A stretch of DNA of 64,000 bases from Hydractinia symbiolongicarpus (taxonomy: Eukaryota > Cnidaria > Hydrozoa > Anthoathecata > Hydractiniidae). A model generated the notes under the pieces. The model had not been told where the DNA came from. It did not search any database and worked only from the letters and a program-made list of their open reading frames with translations. Position numbers and translations under genes: made by a program. The stretch's first letter is position 1. Each line of letters begins with the position of its first letter. Below are positions 1 to 13,800 of the stretch, in pieces. The stretch is from NCBI RefSeq assembly GCF_029227915.1, contig NC_079883.1, forward strand, positions 24,490,001-24,554,000, written 5' to 3'.

Positions 1-123
1 AGTTGTAGGAGACAGAAACCTTTTTTTAACCAGGACTTTTATTACTAACATTTACTACAAAGTTGAAGCATCAATTCTAAATCTCTGAATAATTACAAAA
101 AAAGAACTAAAAATTTGCCTCAC

Positions 124-3100
124 CGGTTGCCACTTAGCATTGGTAGGATGTATTCCATATAAAGTATCTCTTGTTTTAAAAGACGGTTTATCATTTGGTT
201 CCTTTGCTGCAGCTATAGCTATTGCAGCAGGATCGGTAGGTGTAGGATGGTTTTGTCCAGGTAGCATCCGAGAGTGGTGCATCATTAAAGGTTCCGGCAA
301 TCCTCCATGTTGTCCATTGGCCCACATCTGGTAATAAGTGTTCATAGCTTGTTGACGTGCTTCATGTTCACTTTTTGAGATTTTTGTGGCTTCGCTGGTT
401 GGAATGTCTTTTTGGCTTTGATAAATTTGGGGAAAGCTAAATGGATTTCTGATATTTAATAAAAATGGCATATTTGCCGAACTTGGAGATGGTCCTGGTT
501 GAGAATATTGAGTTCCCCAAGGGAATCTCGAATTCATCATGTGAGATGGCATACCAGCAGGATATGCTGGATGTGGAACACCAGGTGGAGAAAACTCTGG
601 CTTCTTAACACTCTTCTCATAGTCCTTATAAAGTCTTTCTGCTGTATGTGATTGCTTTATTTCATGATGGGGGTGGTGGCGTTCAAATTCTGCCTGATTA
701 CTTTCCTTTAACTGTCGTTCATGTTCATGCCGTTCATACATTTGTCTAGAGTATTCCATTCTTTGATTGTATTCGGTAGCAGCAAGGCTTGAAACTGGTA
801 TCGATTTTAAAGGACGCATTTGTGTAGATGACACAGATCGAGAAGACTCAATCTGCTCCTCCTTTGGTTTATTTGTGTATTCATCAGAGGAACCGTGCTT
901 GTGTCTCGTGTAAGCATAAGCTCTTCTCATTTCAAGTTCCTGTGCCATAGCAGGGTCAAGCTGCATGCTACTTTCTTCTCCACTGCTACTTCTTCTAGTA
1001 CGTGTTACTCTCTTAGGTTCTGGTGGGACTAATGGCGCACTGGACGGCCGTGGTATCTCATTTGGAATGGCAAGTCTATTTGCATCTTGTTCATGCGTTT
1101 GTGCAGTGCGGTAAATGTGTGCTTTCATATTCTCTTCCGAATATCCAGGATATAAAGACATTAGTTTTGGCATATAACCTGCTGGTGTTGCTCCTCCTGG
1201 CGGACTTCCATGATGATTTTCAACATGCCTTCTCAAGGAACGCATATCACAATAGCTTTTTGCACAGTCTGTAAAGTGACATTCGTATGGCTTTTTATCT
1301 CGATGTGTTATCATGTGACCATTTCTAAAACAAATTGTAAACTTAATATTCTAAATTTGTAACAAATATGAAGTGCAACTATGAAACTCAATCCAAAGAT
1401 AAAAATATAAAATTTTAAAATCTTTTAAAAATAAACAGTTATGCTGTCTGTGAAAACAAAAAAAAATCACATAACTTTAAAAAGTTCCTATGTACCTAAC
1501 TGTAGGAAATTCAATCTTCATATTATCTGTAATTTTCACTGAAATGGGCATGTATGGTTCACTTCCACTTTCACAAGTTTATTATTTACATGGAAAGTGT
1601 CCTCAAAACATAAACTTAAAAATGCTTTAAATCTCAGTGTAAAAATGAATAAAGCAGTCAGACCAAGTAAATGTCTATTATTTACATAATGTCATCACAT
1701 TTGCACAATACATCCATTGTTTTTATTCACAACATTAACCTTCACAAGTGAAAGGAATTAAAATGTTTCATGTAGAACTATGGTTTAGCAAGCTCTAATC
1801 CATAACTAAAGGTGAAGTAAAAACACAGCAGAAAGTGTCATATTAATTAATTAATAAAACAAAAGAAACAGGAAGCCATCATAATAATAATGATGTAAGC
1901 ATTTCTACTTTGTCAAGATGCTAAAGCTTTTTTTGAACGTTTAGTTTTAAGCTAAATTTAAATTGTCCATGGAAAAGGTAAATAAAAGGTCGACAGGTCA
2001 AAAATAGTTTAAGATGCTTTATAACCCTTTAATAGTTTAATAATCCTGAAATTATAATTTGATGAATTGGGTTCATTTTATTAATTTTTTTTGTGTTATA
2101 AATTATAAGCAAGATATTATATACACATTAGAGTAAGATTAAAGCTCTCCACCTTAGAGGTAAAAAAATGTCATTTTATTCATAAAGGATTTGTTAAAGT
2201 AAACATTGCATGACAAGAACACAAAAATGATAACAAGAAACATCCTTACAAATGATCTTGTCTCTTGAAACCTCTTGAGCAGATTTGACATACATATTTT
2301 CGTTCATCACTATGAATTAGTTTGTGTTTTGCTAAAGCACTCGAACTGCTAAACTGCTTTCCGCATTGGGAGCAGGTGTTGTCATTCTTTCCTTTTGCTT
2401 TGTCACTATGTGGACTGGGAGTTCGACTGCGCTGACCTGACAAAGAGTAAGGACTTGCATGGTTTGGGCTGATTGATGAAGAGTGAATGCTTTCCTTGTC
2501 TGAACCTGGCGTCCCGTGGTTTACATTGACAGTTAAAAACTGAGTTTGTGGAATGAAACCCGAACCTGAAAAAAAATTTGGTTTCTGTAAAAAATATCTT
2601 TTATATTATAAAAAATAAGTTTTGCTCATAACACATGCAGATACAGTACACAGAAATTTCTTATAGATATACTCTTAAATCTCTTAGTTGTAGTTTACTA
2701 GAAAACTACCAAAACAGATCCCTACCATTAGCCACCAAGTGGTAATTAAACATCATGTGTTTCCACAACTAAAACCCTAGCTAACTACTAACAGTGAAGG
2801 TCCTTTTTACGTTGCCCATAACAATTTAAAATCAAATTAATGAATAGAGATACATAAATATTTTAAAATTTATTTTCATATTCCACTTTAGATTCACATT
2901 CACAGCTGTAAATTCATTAAAATAAAATGGTAATTAATACGGTTGTAAAGTTCCTAGAAACAATGTTTTTTTTCTGAACTTTGAAGTATCCTAATGTTTG
3001 CTTAGATTAAACACATGATACAAAAGTTGACATAGAAATGCAAGTGATAACTGTCTACTGTATTGTTGCCAAGTAACAACAGTGACTAAATATTTGGGAT

Positions 3101-6100
3101 ATGATAAAATTAAAAAGACCAAGCATGCAAGTGCTAAGAAACAACATTCAAAGAACTCAAACAACTATCCTTGCCCACAAATCACTGGCTATAAATATTT
3201 TTATTAATTTTTTATAACGTATATTCTGGGGTATAATCTCCAACATGTGAACACCAAGCCTCTTAAATTATCTAAAAAATTATATTCTTTCATTTTTTAA
3301 GTTTATTTATTTTTATTTTATTTTTCAAGTTTCTTTATTCTTTTATTCTTTTTCATATTTCACATTTACACATACAAAAGTGGTGTAACGATGTCTCCAT
3401 AATAAGAATAAAATAATACATAAAGGATTAAAATACTATAACACATTTATGCTTATGAAATTACATCAAATCAAACACTATTTCAAATATTTGAGGAGTA
3501 CAAGAGGATTTACAGCAATTACAGAAAATGCCACATTTAGAGAGATTTATTTCAGCATTGCATTCCTTACCATCAGTAAATGATCAATAGTGATCAACTA
3601 CTGGTGCAATAACACTTGTAAAATATAATTTCATTCATCAGGCAATTATACTTGCAGGCATGCAAAAGATTGACATCTCCCTGCTTAAAGGCTATATTAC
3701 ACTACATGATTAATCCTAGGATTTTTCATACTCACGTGATGTATTAAAAAGATCTAACTTTTTATAAGGTAAAGTAAAAAAGTAAAAAAGAAATAAATTC
3801 GAATAAAAAGACAGCGCTTGAAGCAATGATTATTGCAACTTGTAGCAAAAACAACAACAAAGCAATGAAAGGAATGGGTTAAAACTTGGCTGCGAAGAAA
3901 ACAAAGCTACGTTTAGAGAAAGGGATGCAGAAAAATTATTTGAGAATAAGCCCAGAAAACTATGTTGCGGCAAGTATTGTTAAACAAAATCAAATTTAAG
4001 AGAAGCAATAACTCTTAAGAAAAATACATGGCTGCACATGCTTTGCAAAAGATATAAACTTATAAAAACATGTTCACTTTTAGTTTTCTAAATTCTGATT
4101 GTCTAAAAACATTAACCGATTTAACCATAGAAAGTTAAACATAATGGCCCGAAAACATATGATTTTTAAAATGCACTGCAAGATTTGCGATATATGAAAA
4201 ATCATTATGATTAGCCTTAGCACGTTGGAATTCGTGTTGGCAATTGCCATGTGCTGACGTGAATTAGGAAGGCTGCATTTAATATATCTGGTGAATAAAA
4301 TGTAGGAATAAAGCATTTTACTCCCTACCTTCAAATGTTCTTGTTAAAAATGACACTTAAAAACAAGATATGCCAACTTTGAGGTCATGGCTAGTTTTTG
4401 GTGGGCAGAAACTGAGGCAAAATACAATTTAGGATTTAAATTTGAAAGGTGTCCTTTATTTTTGCACAAATTTTATTGCATGTTTTTAGTCTAGAAATTC
4501 AGGCAGTTGCCTAAGTGAATGTTGTCTTTAGAAGTATGCTTTTCTCACTGCAATTTTTTTTCTTTTCTGAATAAAAAAAAAATTATTTCTAAAGGAGACT
4601 ATCGGTAGACAACACGAGAAATAGCATAAGAAATAGTAGCAAACGTAAAGTATAAATGCTGTTCTCAAAACATACTGGGTTTCTAAATTGACAGTTTTGT
4701 AACAAATATAGCAATACTTTTGTATTTGTAACCTTACAGTTTTTCTATACAACTAGCAAAAATATCTCGACTTCCCATTTGAAAATTTGTTCACCTAGGC
4801 ATGGACCTAAAAGAAACTTTTTTGGCTTGTCCTACCAAATGAAAGAAAAATACAAAGAATTTGCAAGTTTACATTAAAACATTTTTGATTCCTTGCTGAC
4901 CGAATATTTTTCCTAAAATTTTTAAATTCTCATAAAAATATTTATTAGTATATATATTGATTACTATCATCAAGGAATTTTTGCTTTGTTAAGGTAAAAA
5001 TATACTTTGAGAATGGATAGAGTACAGATATACTATGTTACAAGAGGGAGTTGTTAACTTGCAAATAATTAATAAAACAAGCCTCTTATGTGCAATGATC
5101 CTTGCAGTTAAACAAGGTGCTGCTTTTTTGCAAACAAATGAATTAAGCTGAAAGATCAAGCTTTAGCAGAATAGTGCAATTTACTCATTTGCAGCAAATA
5201 GTTCTGCATTATTGGGATGTGTGATTCACTGTTCCAAGACTCTATAGTGTTTTAAATATATATGCCCAATTCCAGGCTTTGCTTTTTAAATCAACAAAAT
5301 ATTATAACCACACCCTGTCACAAACATTTTCTCCCTTGCCTGTTGAAAATGCATTTGTAAATGCATAAAAAAATAACTACAAAACTTACCCAAGTGATTA
5401 GGCCTCTGTGGATGTGGTGAAGTCTTCATTGGTCTGCTGTAATCTACTGGAGATATATCATGCTTTGATGCAGGTGGTGCCAAAGAAGTATTTGATGATG
5501 CTTGATACTGGCTCGCATCAAAACCATGGTGTGGAGCATCAGCCTGACTCCTGACAACATCAGCATGCTTATGGCTTCCACCTAAATAATGTGTTGGAGC
5601 ACATGATTAGTCTTACCGTACAGGAAAAACATATAATCAGGAAAAACATAATAATGAAAAACATGTAATCAGGAAAAATATATGTAGCATATTTTGTGAA
5701 ATTCTGTATGTATATACACTTTGAAACACGAAATTATGTACCATTAGCAACTGGTTTAGAGTACTGAGACTGCAATGAATGAAGTTTTTCTGGATTCTGT
5801 CTTTTGGCAACTTCAGCAACATTGGAGGAGTCACCAGGCTCTTTCATGGGTAAAGAAACTGGTGTTAAACCATTTGGCGGAGCACCAGGTGTAAGAATAG
5901 GTGTTAAGACAGTGTTAGAAATATACCCAGGAGTAAAAACGCTGTTTGGGTTACTTCCTGGTGTAAGTACGACTGTGTTAGGATTACATCCTGGTGTTAA
6001 AACAGCATTACTAGGAAAATTTCCTGGAGTTGGAGGCAAGTTTTGTAAATTTAATCCTAGATTTAAAGCTCCATTAACATTAGCCACATCTTGCTTTTCA

Positions 6101-6939
6101 TTTTGACGAACACTGAGTTGCGTTTGACGTAGCAGAGATAAATAATTATGCATCTGTGTTGCAGCTAATGCATTTTGTATTTGAGAATTGTCCATTCCTA
6201 TATATGGTTGCATCAGGGAATCTTGCATATGTTTTCCCTCCACTGGAGTCACAGCTGGAGTAAGGGAACCAGAGGATTTTCTATCTGTCCACAACTTTCG
6301 TTCGTTATTGTTTATTATTGCCTTTCCAAATTGTTCGGTTGAATTTGGTCCTTGTCTAACATTCATACTTATCATATTTGTATTTGCAGTTGAACCAACT
6401 GAATTGAATGAGACATTATTTTGGGTGGCAGCAAAAGCATTACTATGGTCATACCCCTTTACTGACATGAAGTTGTATGCGTTGTTGCTTTGGGAAAGCA
6501 TAGCTGTTTCTAGCATGTGCTGCTGTTGCTGGTGCCTCAAGTTCATCTCCATTAAAGGATTTAACACTTTAGTTTGATATGCTTCAGGAAGCATATTGGG
6601 GTAAACAGTACTAGCTCGATTTACATTATTTGATGGAGCCCTAAACTCTGCAGTAAGAGTATTAAAATCAGGTAAAAGTTTGTTTGAGCTCCCATTAACT
6701 AAACTTGCTGTCCTTCCCTGTTGTGATAAAATTCCAGGAAACAATTGTGGAGCAACTAAACCAGGAAATGTCCAGCCAGAATCTGGACTTGGTTTATTAT
6801 TATTCAGACCTCTCAAACCAGCCTGATACAATTTAGTTTGATCTACAAAATTTTGATTTACATCTCCATGTAACACTGGCTTACTGCCAAAGTTTCCCAA
6901 TGTGTTTAACAACAGATCATTGTTTAAATTTCCAGCCAT
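124..6939 (-). CDS. C2H2 zinc-finger transcription factor, 3' end outside the window
   Basis: Four coding exons join in consistent phase on the minus strand: 6939-5742 (ATG start), 5581-5390, 2565-2250 and 1324-124. Each is flanked by GT/AG, and together they encode 969 residues. The donor at 123 (GTGAGG) shows that the gene continues past the left edge. Exon 1 is long, low-complexity and rich in N, Q, P and S, with TPG-containing repeats near residues 300-355, typical of a disordered transactivation region. Exon 3 and the start of exon 4 encode three C2H2 fingers in a row: two with CX2C spacing and one with CX4C spacing ending in SLRRHVENHH. The splice from exon 3 to exon 4 falls inside finger 2. 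The CX4C third finger recalls GLI/ZIC-type fingers, but no flanking GLI array is visible, so I do not name the gene. The later part of exon 4 is again rich in H, P, Q and M. The likely role is nuclear sequence-specific DNA binding. The reading frame is intact throughout. Confidence 0.85.
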
Positions 6940-8005
6940 TTTCTTTACACAAGTATATTATAGAACCATTCAAATAACTAGTTAGTTAAAACCATGTGAT
7001 ATAAGACAAGTAACAAATGTGAACAGTAATCCGTTAAAAGTCACTGTAATAAAAATACTCAGGATATATAATGACCATTTAAAATAGACGATTTTTTAAC
7101 AAATTAAAATATGGTTTAACAAATGCAGCATGCACAAACTGTAACTTCCTCAGCAAAACGTTAGTTCAACATATGTTGAGGCTTTCTAAAATCTGCAGCT
7201 TGCAAATCCACCCGGTACCTGAGCTGACCCCCTGATCTTCAAAACTTATATTTGTTCATTCAGAAGAAGCTGCATGTGCAGGTCAAAACATCAGGCTAAT
7301 TTAACAGCTTGTGATGCACAACATTTTAAGTAAAAAAAGTATTTCCTGCATATATTATAATTGCAAAGTTTCTTTTCTTTAAAAAAAATAAAGCTAAGCT
7401 GCAGACAACAAATAAACGAAAGATGGCATTCCATTGTACAGACCAGAAAAAATATTAAATTTCGTAGACTGTGACTTGACTACGCGTTATAATACGACCG
7501 AATAAAACAACCATTCTGAAGACTTATTCTGGTCTGTGGATTATCCACCTCAAAAATTATGCAGCAACATTGCTGAGAATTACACCAGCTAGCTAATATT
7601 TCCACCTTGCTATTTCTAGCAAAGCTAGTTGAACTAAACATGTTTTAAAATGCTAATGTAGCTATATTAATTTAAGTGGAGAAACCATACCAATAAAAAA
7701 CATTAAAAAAGAGGTTTTTTAGGTGTTTATTATAAATTTTTTTTAACCAGCTAGGCTATAGCTAGATGGCTAGCCAGTTTTTTAGCTGATTTAATTTATG
7801 TACGCTTTGTTTTAGATACAGAAGCTTAAAGAGTGAGCTAAGTTATATTCTCTTAAAGGTACATTAGTTAAAATAGTAAGTTTTAACGCAATCCCTGAGA
7901 TTTTCAAACTTTAGATAGCTAAAAACTCAGGCATACAAATACGTGACTTTTTTGTTTTTTCAGCCTACCTAGCTAAGCACACTTAAGAAAAAAGTTGTGA
8001 CTCAC

Positions 8006-8069
8006 CTCTTAAATAAATATCTTTACTGGATGTAATGTCCTTTCCATAATCAGAATAATAATTTTGCAT
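8006..8069 (-). CDS. Probable alternative first exon of the zinc-finger gene
   Basis: On the minus strand an ATG at 8069 opens 21 codons (MQNYYSDYGKDITSSKDIYLR) plus one base, and ends at a strong GTGAGT donor at 8005. Its phase-1 end fits the acceptors of zinc-finger exon 2 (5581) and exon 3 (2565), so splicing to either keeps the frame and skips the 1.2-kb exon 1. It does not fit in frame to the only AG just before the exon 1 ATG (6939). In that arrangement it would act as 5' leader with a short upstream reading frame. Whether it is coding or leader is undecided. Confidence 0.45.
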
Positions 8070-9748
8070 TTCAAGTCATAGAATTATCAGCTAGTTGTTC
8101 CAAAATAAATTTTGAAATCTTGTTTTTTTACCAGCCACCGTATACTTGGTACAAAACGTTGACCGGGAATTCTTCGAGCTCTAGTTTTTCCATTATGAAT
8201 CAGTTTAATAGCATAATTGTTTGCATGACGGGGGTAACATATAAACACAGGTGTTGCTAAGTGTGGTCAAAAGCATGCCACCTGACAAAAGATATGACAT
8301 TTTTTTACAGAATGAAAAATGAATATTGTTAGTTAAAGAAAAATAACATTAAATATATGTACATTTATAACATTCGCCAACGTTAATTAATGTTATAAAA
8401 ATATTTCTTGACTCCTGGATAAATCATGCAAAGAAACACATTTCAGACTTGTGCACTTGCGCGAGTTTTTGATAACGTGCAAGTTTAATTGCCTTTCGTT
8501 TTCTAGATTTTGACTTCCCCTCGAAACCACGCATTTATTTTTTCAACTCACTGCGATTTCCCGAAACGTTTTAACAACGCGCGTTTTAACAACTTTTTTT
8601 GAAACAAACAAAAATATAAATTAAATTATTTCTGAATGATCTCCACCAAAACGTCCGCCTGTCTGTAGTAGTAGTGATTGATAACAAATCAAAAGTTGCG
8701 CTGTATAAAAATTGCGGCGCAAAGCAAACTTAATAAATTTGCTACTTTTTTTCGTGATATAGCTTGAATATAGATCACACGTGATTTGATTTGAAAAAAA
8801 TATAAATGATGTAAACCAGGTTTTATGTGTACATATCGTAAAATTCACAAAAGGCCTGGAAAACAGATCTTATGGCAAATACGCGGTAAAATGCTCGCGA
8901 ATTTTTTAGATTTACTAAAACATTTTTTAGATTCTTCCATTTATTTTCGAAGAAACACCACGAAGAAATAAAGGATTCGTTTTACTTTAATAAAGAAGTT
9001 TTTTAATCTTTTATTTTTTTTAAATTATTTTGGTCATTTCAAGAAATAGTGTTGTTTTGAAAAAATCCCACGATTAAAGCCTCTTAAAAAATTATGCTCG
9101 CAAAATTAAAAAAAAGCTTTTTAGCCTTAATATCTACATGGCTCTGTTTGCCTTTTTTAGAGAAAATGTATCGTGGATTTAATTTGGCGATTGTAAAATA
9201 GATTTGTATCGTGCGTGTTTTACTCTTCATGCATGCAAAAAAAATAACTTTGATAAGTAATCGATTACTTTCAAAGTTATTTTTTTATTGAAATTTATCG
9301 AAAAACTCCGATCAAAACTGTTATTGGTTTTAAAAGTAACTACCATATCGGAAAAAAAAGTCGGCGAAAAAGAAAAATCGTTGACAGAAATAATCGTTGC
9401 AGAAAATTTAGTCACTTTTCACCTAAAATCTGCCAACATGCTCAGTTTTGTCTGCTAATTTTTTGAAATTTCTGCAAGCATACACAACGGCACAACGTAA
9501 TAAACAATGAGCCAAAATTTGCTATATTTTGTTGACTTATTTTTGCGGATAAGGTAACGATTTTATGACGGGGAATTATGTATTCGACAAATCCCTGATT
9601 ATTTCAAGTTTCCTTAAAATTAGCACTAAACAATTGTCCAGGTTTTGCAATAACCCTCTCTTTCCACAGGTAAATCCTTTGACGTTGAAATACTTTGAGC
9701 CATAAAACATCTATTTTTGAAAAAAAGAATATATATTTTGGAATAAAG
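8070..9748. other. Intergenic region, probable zinc-finger gene promoter
   Basis: The region lies between the first exon of the minus-strand zinc-finger gene and the 3' end of the B56 gene. It is AT-rich with a slightly more CpG-containing patch around 8450-8720. Only short frames of random composition are present. I see no RNA gene or conserved exon. It probably holds the zinc-finger promoter by position. Confidence 0.4.
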
Positions 9749-9985
9749 AGATGTTCTGGTGTCCTGGTGCATTTAAAGTTCCCATTTAAAGTACGAAAGT
9801 CTTTCAAACACAACAACCACTCAACTAGACAAACGCCAAATATATCAATCCTATTCTCATGCTGAACGCTAAGCGAAAAGGATAGATTCACATTTTTATA
9901 GTCTCTGGCATGACTCGGCCAGGGTTTGAATCCAAGACCTCCCGCACTGGAAGCGAACGCTCTATCACAAGGCTACCAGTCGTGA
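9749..9985 (-). repeat. tRNA-derived SINE, family A, copy 1
   Basis: The minus strand from 9985 carries a tRNA-like head: a box-A-like stretch (TAGCCTTGTGATAGAGCG) and a box-B-like stretch (GGATTCAAACC) about 30 bases later. It is followed by a body reading toward 9749. The body matches a second copy at 53639-53855 over some 200 bp, including the shared block TCTCTGGCATGACT on the plus strand and the CTGGTGCATTTAAA block. Two diverged copies far apart with an RNA polymerase III promoter-like head support a SINE family. Confidence 0.7.
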
Positions 9986-10811
9986 ACCTAACTCAGCAAT
10001 TACGTTTGCTATGCACGTCACAAAACTTAGAGATTTTCTGCAAGAAAAAAACCATACATACCACTGAAAAATAATTAAATACTAAAAACCTTACGAGCAG
10101 CATAATCACAAAAATAAATTAATACATTCCGTGACATCTGCCGCTGCGTTATCGTAATTCACGGTGTTATTTGGGTGTTCGCGAGAAAAAAACCGACATG
10201 TTACGCAAATGGTATTATATTTACATGTTGAACTGATTAAATCACATATTCGATACAAACAAAAAGGAGCTTAATCCTTCGTTCGTTCTCTATTTTAAGG
10301 AAGAGTTTCGTAATTCAAAAATACCTCCCGCGGTTTCCTCGCTTTGCAAACCTGCTGACCGACAAAAAGAGAGTTTTCTGTTGCTATTAGATAAGACCGA
10401 CGTTGACTTTACATCGCAACAATGGTAGCAAAACAGTCAAATTAAAAATACGCAAATTCATGAAAAGTCACGAGATCTTGTCACATAATTTTGTAGAATT
10501 CTCAGCGGGAGGCACAAAAACAAACAACAAAATAAAAATAATTATGAAAAAGCATACCGAACAGAGATTTCTGAAAAAGATTTGAATTTACTAATGTGAC
10601 ACCTTGTATATTTGTTTATTTATTTTTTATTTCAAAATGGCACCAAAGTCATGATTTAAGTGAGTTTTAATTAATGTTTATATTATACGCTGATTGAAAA
10701 AAACCACAAGCAGGGCAAGTTTACACTACGCCAATAATTGTTTCTGTTGTTGTCGTTGTTGTTGTTATTAACAGCTGCGTGTTTCATGAGGCTCGAAAAA
10801 ACTTTATTTTA
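9986..10811. other. Intergenic region downstream of the B56 gene
   Basis: This stretch separates the family A SINE from the B56 stop codon. It holds one 60-codon plus-strand frame (10403-10585) that is lysine- and asparagine-rich, without recognisable features. I see no gene in it. The B56 poly(A) signal lies at its right end (10803-10808). Confidence 0.4.
10803..10808 (-). terminator. Poly(A) signal of the B56 gene
   Basis: On the minus strand AATAAA begins four bases after the TGA stop of the B56 frame. If used, the 3' untranslated region would be only a few tens of bases long. Confidence 0.45.
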
Positions 10812-13800
10812 TCATTGCGGCTCGGCTATATTACTACCATCGTTGACTTTTTTGTCCATTTCAAGTTTTTCCAATTTCTTCCATAATTCTTCTCGCTCCT
10901 TCTCTTTCTTTTTCTCCCTAAAATACAAAAATAAATTTAGAGATAATTAAATACTATATTACGTCTTTTGTTGTCGTCTATTGTTTTAGAGTGCCTATCC
11001 CGTGCTTAAGACACATCAGCTAAGGCACTGACCTCAAAATTAAGTTACAAATAGGTAACATGTTGAGAAAGTAAAAATAGAACATACTTTTGTCTTTCTG
11101 CTTTATATGAAGATGTCAGTTCATCAAATAGTTTGCTGTTCATTTCCATAAACGACTTCAACACATTGTAAACTAAAGCCACGATCGTCCTAAAGCAACA
11201 AATGCATGGCATAACACATGGTAATACGAAGACTCACAGCTCTCACTCTTAGAGGATTTAACACAGAGATTTCAACATTAAAAACAAAGCTTTTTTTTAT
11301 AAACACTGCCCATAGTTTTTGAAAGTCCATCTTCAATTTTTTAACAAAACCCATTGTGAACATATGCTTATTAATTCACAAATATGGAATAGAAATAACT
11401 TGTAATAAATACTATTGTAACATAGACACCAAGTAGAACTATTATTATTCAAAAATTACATCGAAGAAAATATTTACTGGTTTTCATTTGCTTTAAGACG
11501 CTCGGACGATCGACCACTTTTTCGTGTCCCTCTGAGCAAATTTTTATTTTCATAGGTTATTTTCTTATTTTGGACAATTTCTCATCTGCTCAGTGAAACA
11601 ATTGGGTAGTTCCCCTGAAGGCCTCACTTAACGGATGTATATTGTATTTTCCTGAAAAAAAACCTGTAACGTAGAATCTCTGATAACTTTAAAACTTTTA
11701 TTTAGATTCCTTTTAATTGATGATCTTAGATGACCTAAAATGTTTACTCAGGAACTTTAAAATCAAATTTTTAAAAATTGCAAACAGTGCGAATTTCTTT
11801 CTCTTTCATCCGTTCCGGACGCAAAAAAGCTTAAACATTGGATATGTCAAGAATTTAGCCTTGGCTTGAATTACAGGGCGTACAAATTAAAAGTTAGGAA
11901 GAATAATATGAGGTCAAAACTTACTGATTCCAGTGATCTTTTGATATTCGATATAAGCATGAAAACATGATGGGAAGGATTACATTTGAGTTTTCATCGA
12001 TAAGACTCATAATATATTCGTTATTCCAAAAATATAATGCCCGTTCGGCCACCTATACATAAACAACAAAATGTTAATAGTAACTAACTTAAGGAAAGTT
12101 AAAATGTTCTTAGGGATTCCATCCTTATGGCTGGCTCTTTTTTCTCCTCTGACTGTAACTATGTTACACTACTGTCAGAGATACGTATAACTTGCTTGCC
12201 TGCCACACAAGCCAGTTAGTGGTCAGTAGATGTTACAAAATAGGCTGACAACACTACATTTAAAGTGCGCCATGGTGGTGATTTGGACCTGAAACCATAC
12301 GATTACAAGCTGAATGCGCTACAATTATACAATGCTACCAATTAAGCTTTCCTGTTGATACTAAATTAATCAATGGCTGCTTATTTTAATGCATACTTGA
12401 TTTTAATTTTTAGGTTATTAATACAATAGTAAATTTACTACATCTTTTGACGTAAACTGAATGACGAAAACAAATTAAAGTCAAACAATGTTACCTGAAA
12501 ATGAGGACTTGAAACACATTTCGCTATCTTTTTGAATAGAGGCTCCATAACTTTCTGAAACTGTGATGCTTCAATGGCGTCCAAAATTTCTTCAACCTCG
12601 CCAAGAAACATAACCTAAGTAGAAAGGCAGCCTTCATTATCACTGATACACCCTTAATATCAGTACAGTAAAATCAAACAACAAAAGGTCCTAGGGCAAT
12701 TCATAGTAGACCAGAAAAAATAAAAAAAAATATAAATAATAATAATAATTGAACCTCTTTTTGACTACTTGTTTTAGGCCAATACTTCAAAAGACCCATG
12801 ATAACCTAAAAAAGTGAAGGTAAGCATGCATTAAAATAAACAGCTATTGACTGATTTAGTATCAATAGCAAAGCGAAATTGATATACCACATTGTTATAT
12901 TTTCTTTAACTTTCCCACAAAAAAATTAAAGAACATCCCTTTTTTACACACAAAACAGATTGGTAGAGTATATCAAATAGATCAAACTAACAAATGTATA
13001 AACTGAGTGGAGCAACAGTACTTACAGGTTCGGTCAATGTGGAATCTTTTTCTAAGAATTGTACAACACAGTATGCCAGCTAAGAAAATATTAGTATACA
13101 TCAAAATCTTTTCAAACACAATGCTACCCCCATCAGCAATGGAAATAAGAAAATCACTGTGTTTTGCAATTTAACATAACCAGTTAAAAGGAAAAAGCAA
13201 ATGGGATAAAGAAAGCATCTTAGGGGTTTATATATTCAAAGTTTAGTTGTGTTGCTGGAATTATTCGGTTTTTTTTCAATGGAATTATTTCACGATTGTT
13301 ATCAACTGTGTTGATAAGGCAATTGACACGATGTTTATTTTATTTATCCTTTAGCTTTAGTTGTACAGCTTGATGACATTATAAAAAATTAAGGTTTTTT
13401 TACATTTGTTGTTATTTGAAGCTAAAACAAGAAAATTACCAGTAATTCTATAAAAGTTTATTATTTTTTGTACTAATGGTAAAAAGCTTATTCTATAAAA
13501 CATGTTGGGTTTTTTTATAAGGAAATGACAAGTTAATTTATTTTTATCATTTCGAAATGAAATAAGCTATAAAATTTATCCATTTTTAGAAAACTATTTC
13601 ATGGTAAGAGTGACGTGCGGTAAGTTTTCACCCATTGAGCAGATTACATACTTTAAAAGAGTTCTTTGGGTAGGGGAGGCAATAACAGCAAACTTCTTTA
13701 ATTATTCTTCAAAATTGATCTTCAAAAAAATCCATAAAAATTCTTCGCTACTCGCAACACAACGGGTAATTATAATATAGACCAGTTGGTAGCCCATGGA

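Noticed and set aside
5804-6577. Plus-strand frames opposite zinc-finger exon 1 (100 and 129 codons)
   Set aside because: They are shadows of a real minus-strand coding exon whose splice phases are consistent.
9905-9985. True tRNA gene at the head of the family A SINE
   Set aside because: It has A- and B-box-like motifs but no convincing complete cloverleaf, and the sequence continues into a repeated SINE body.
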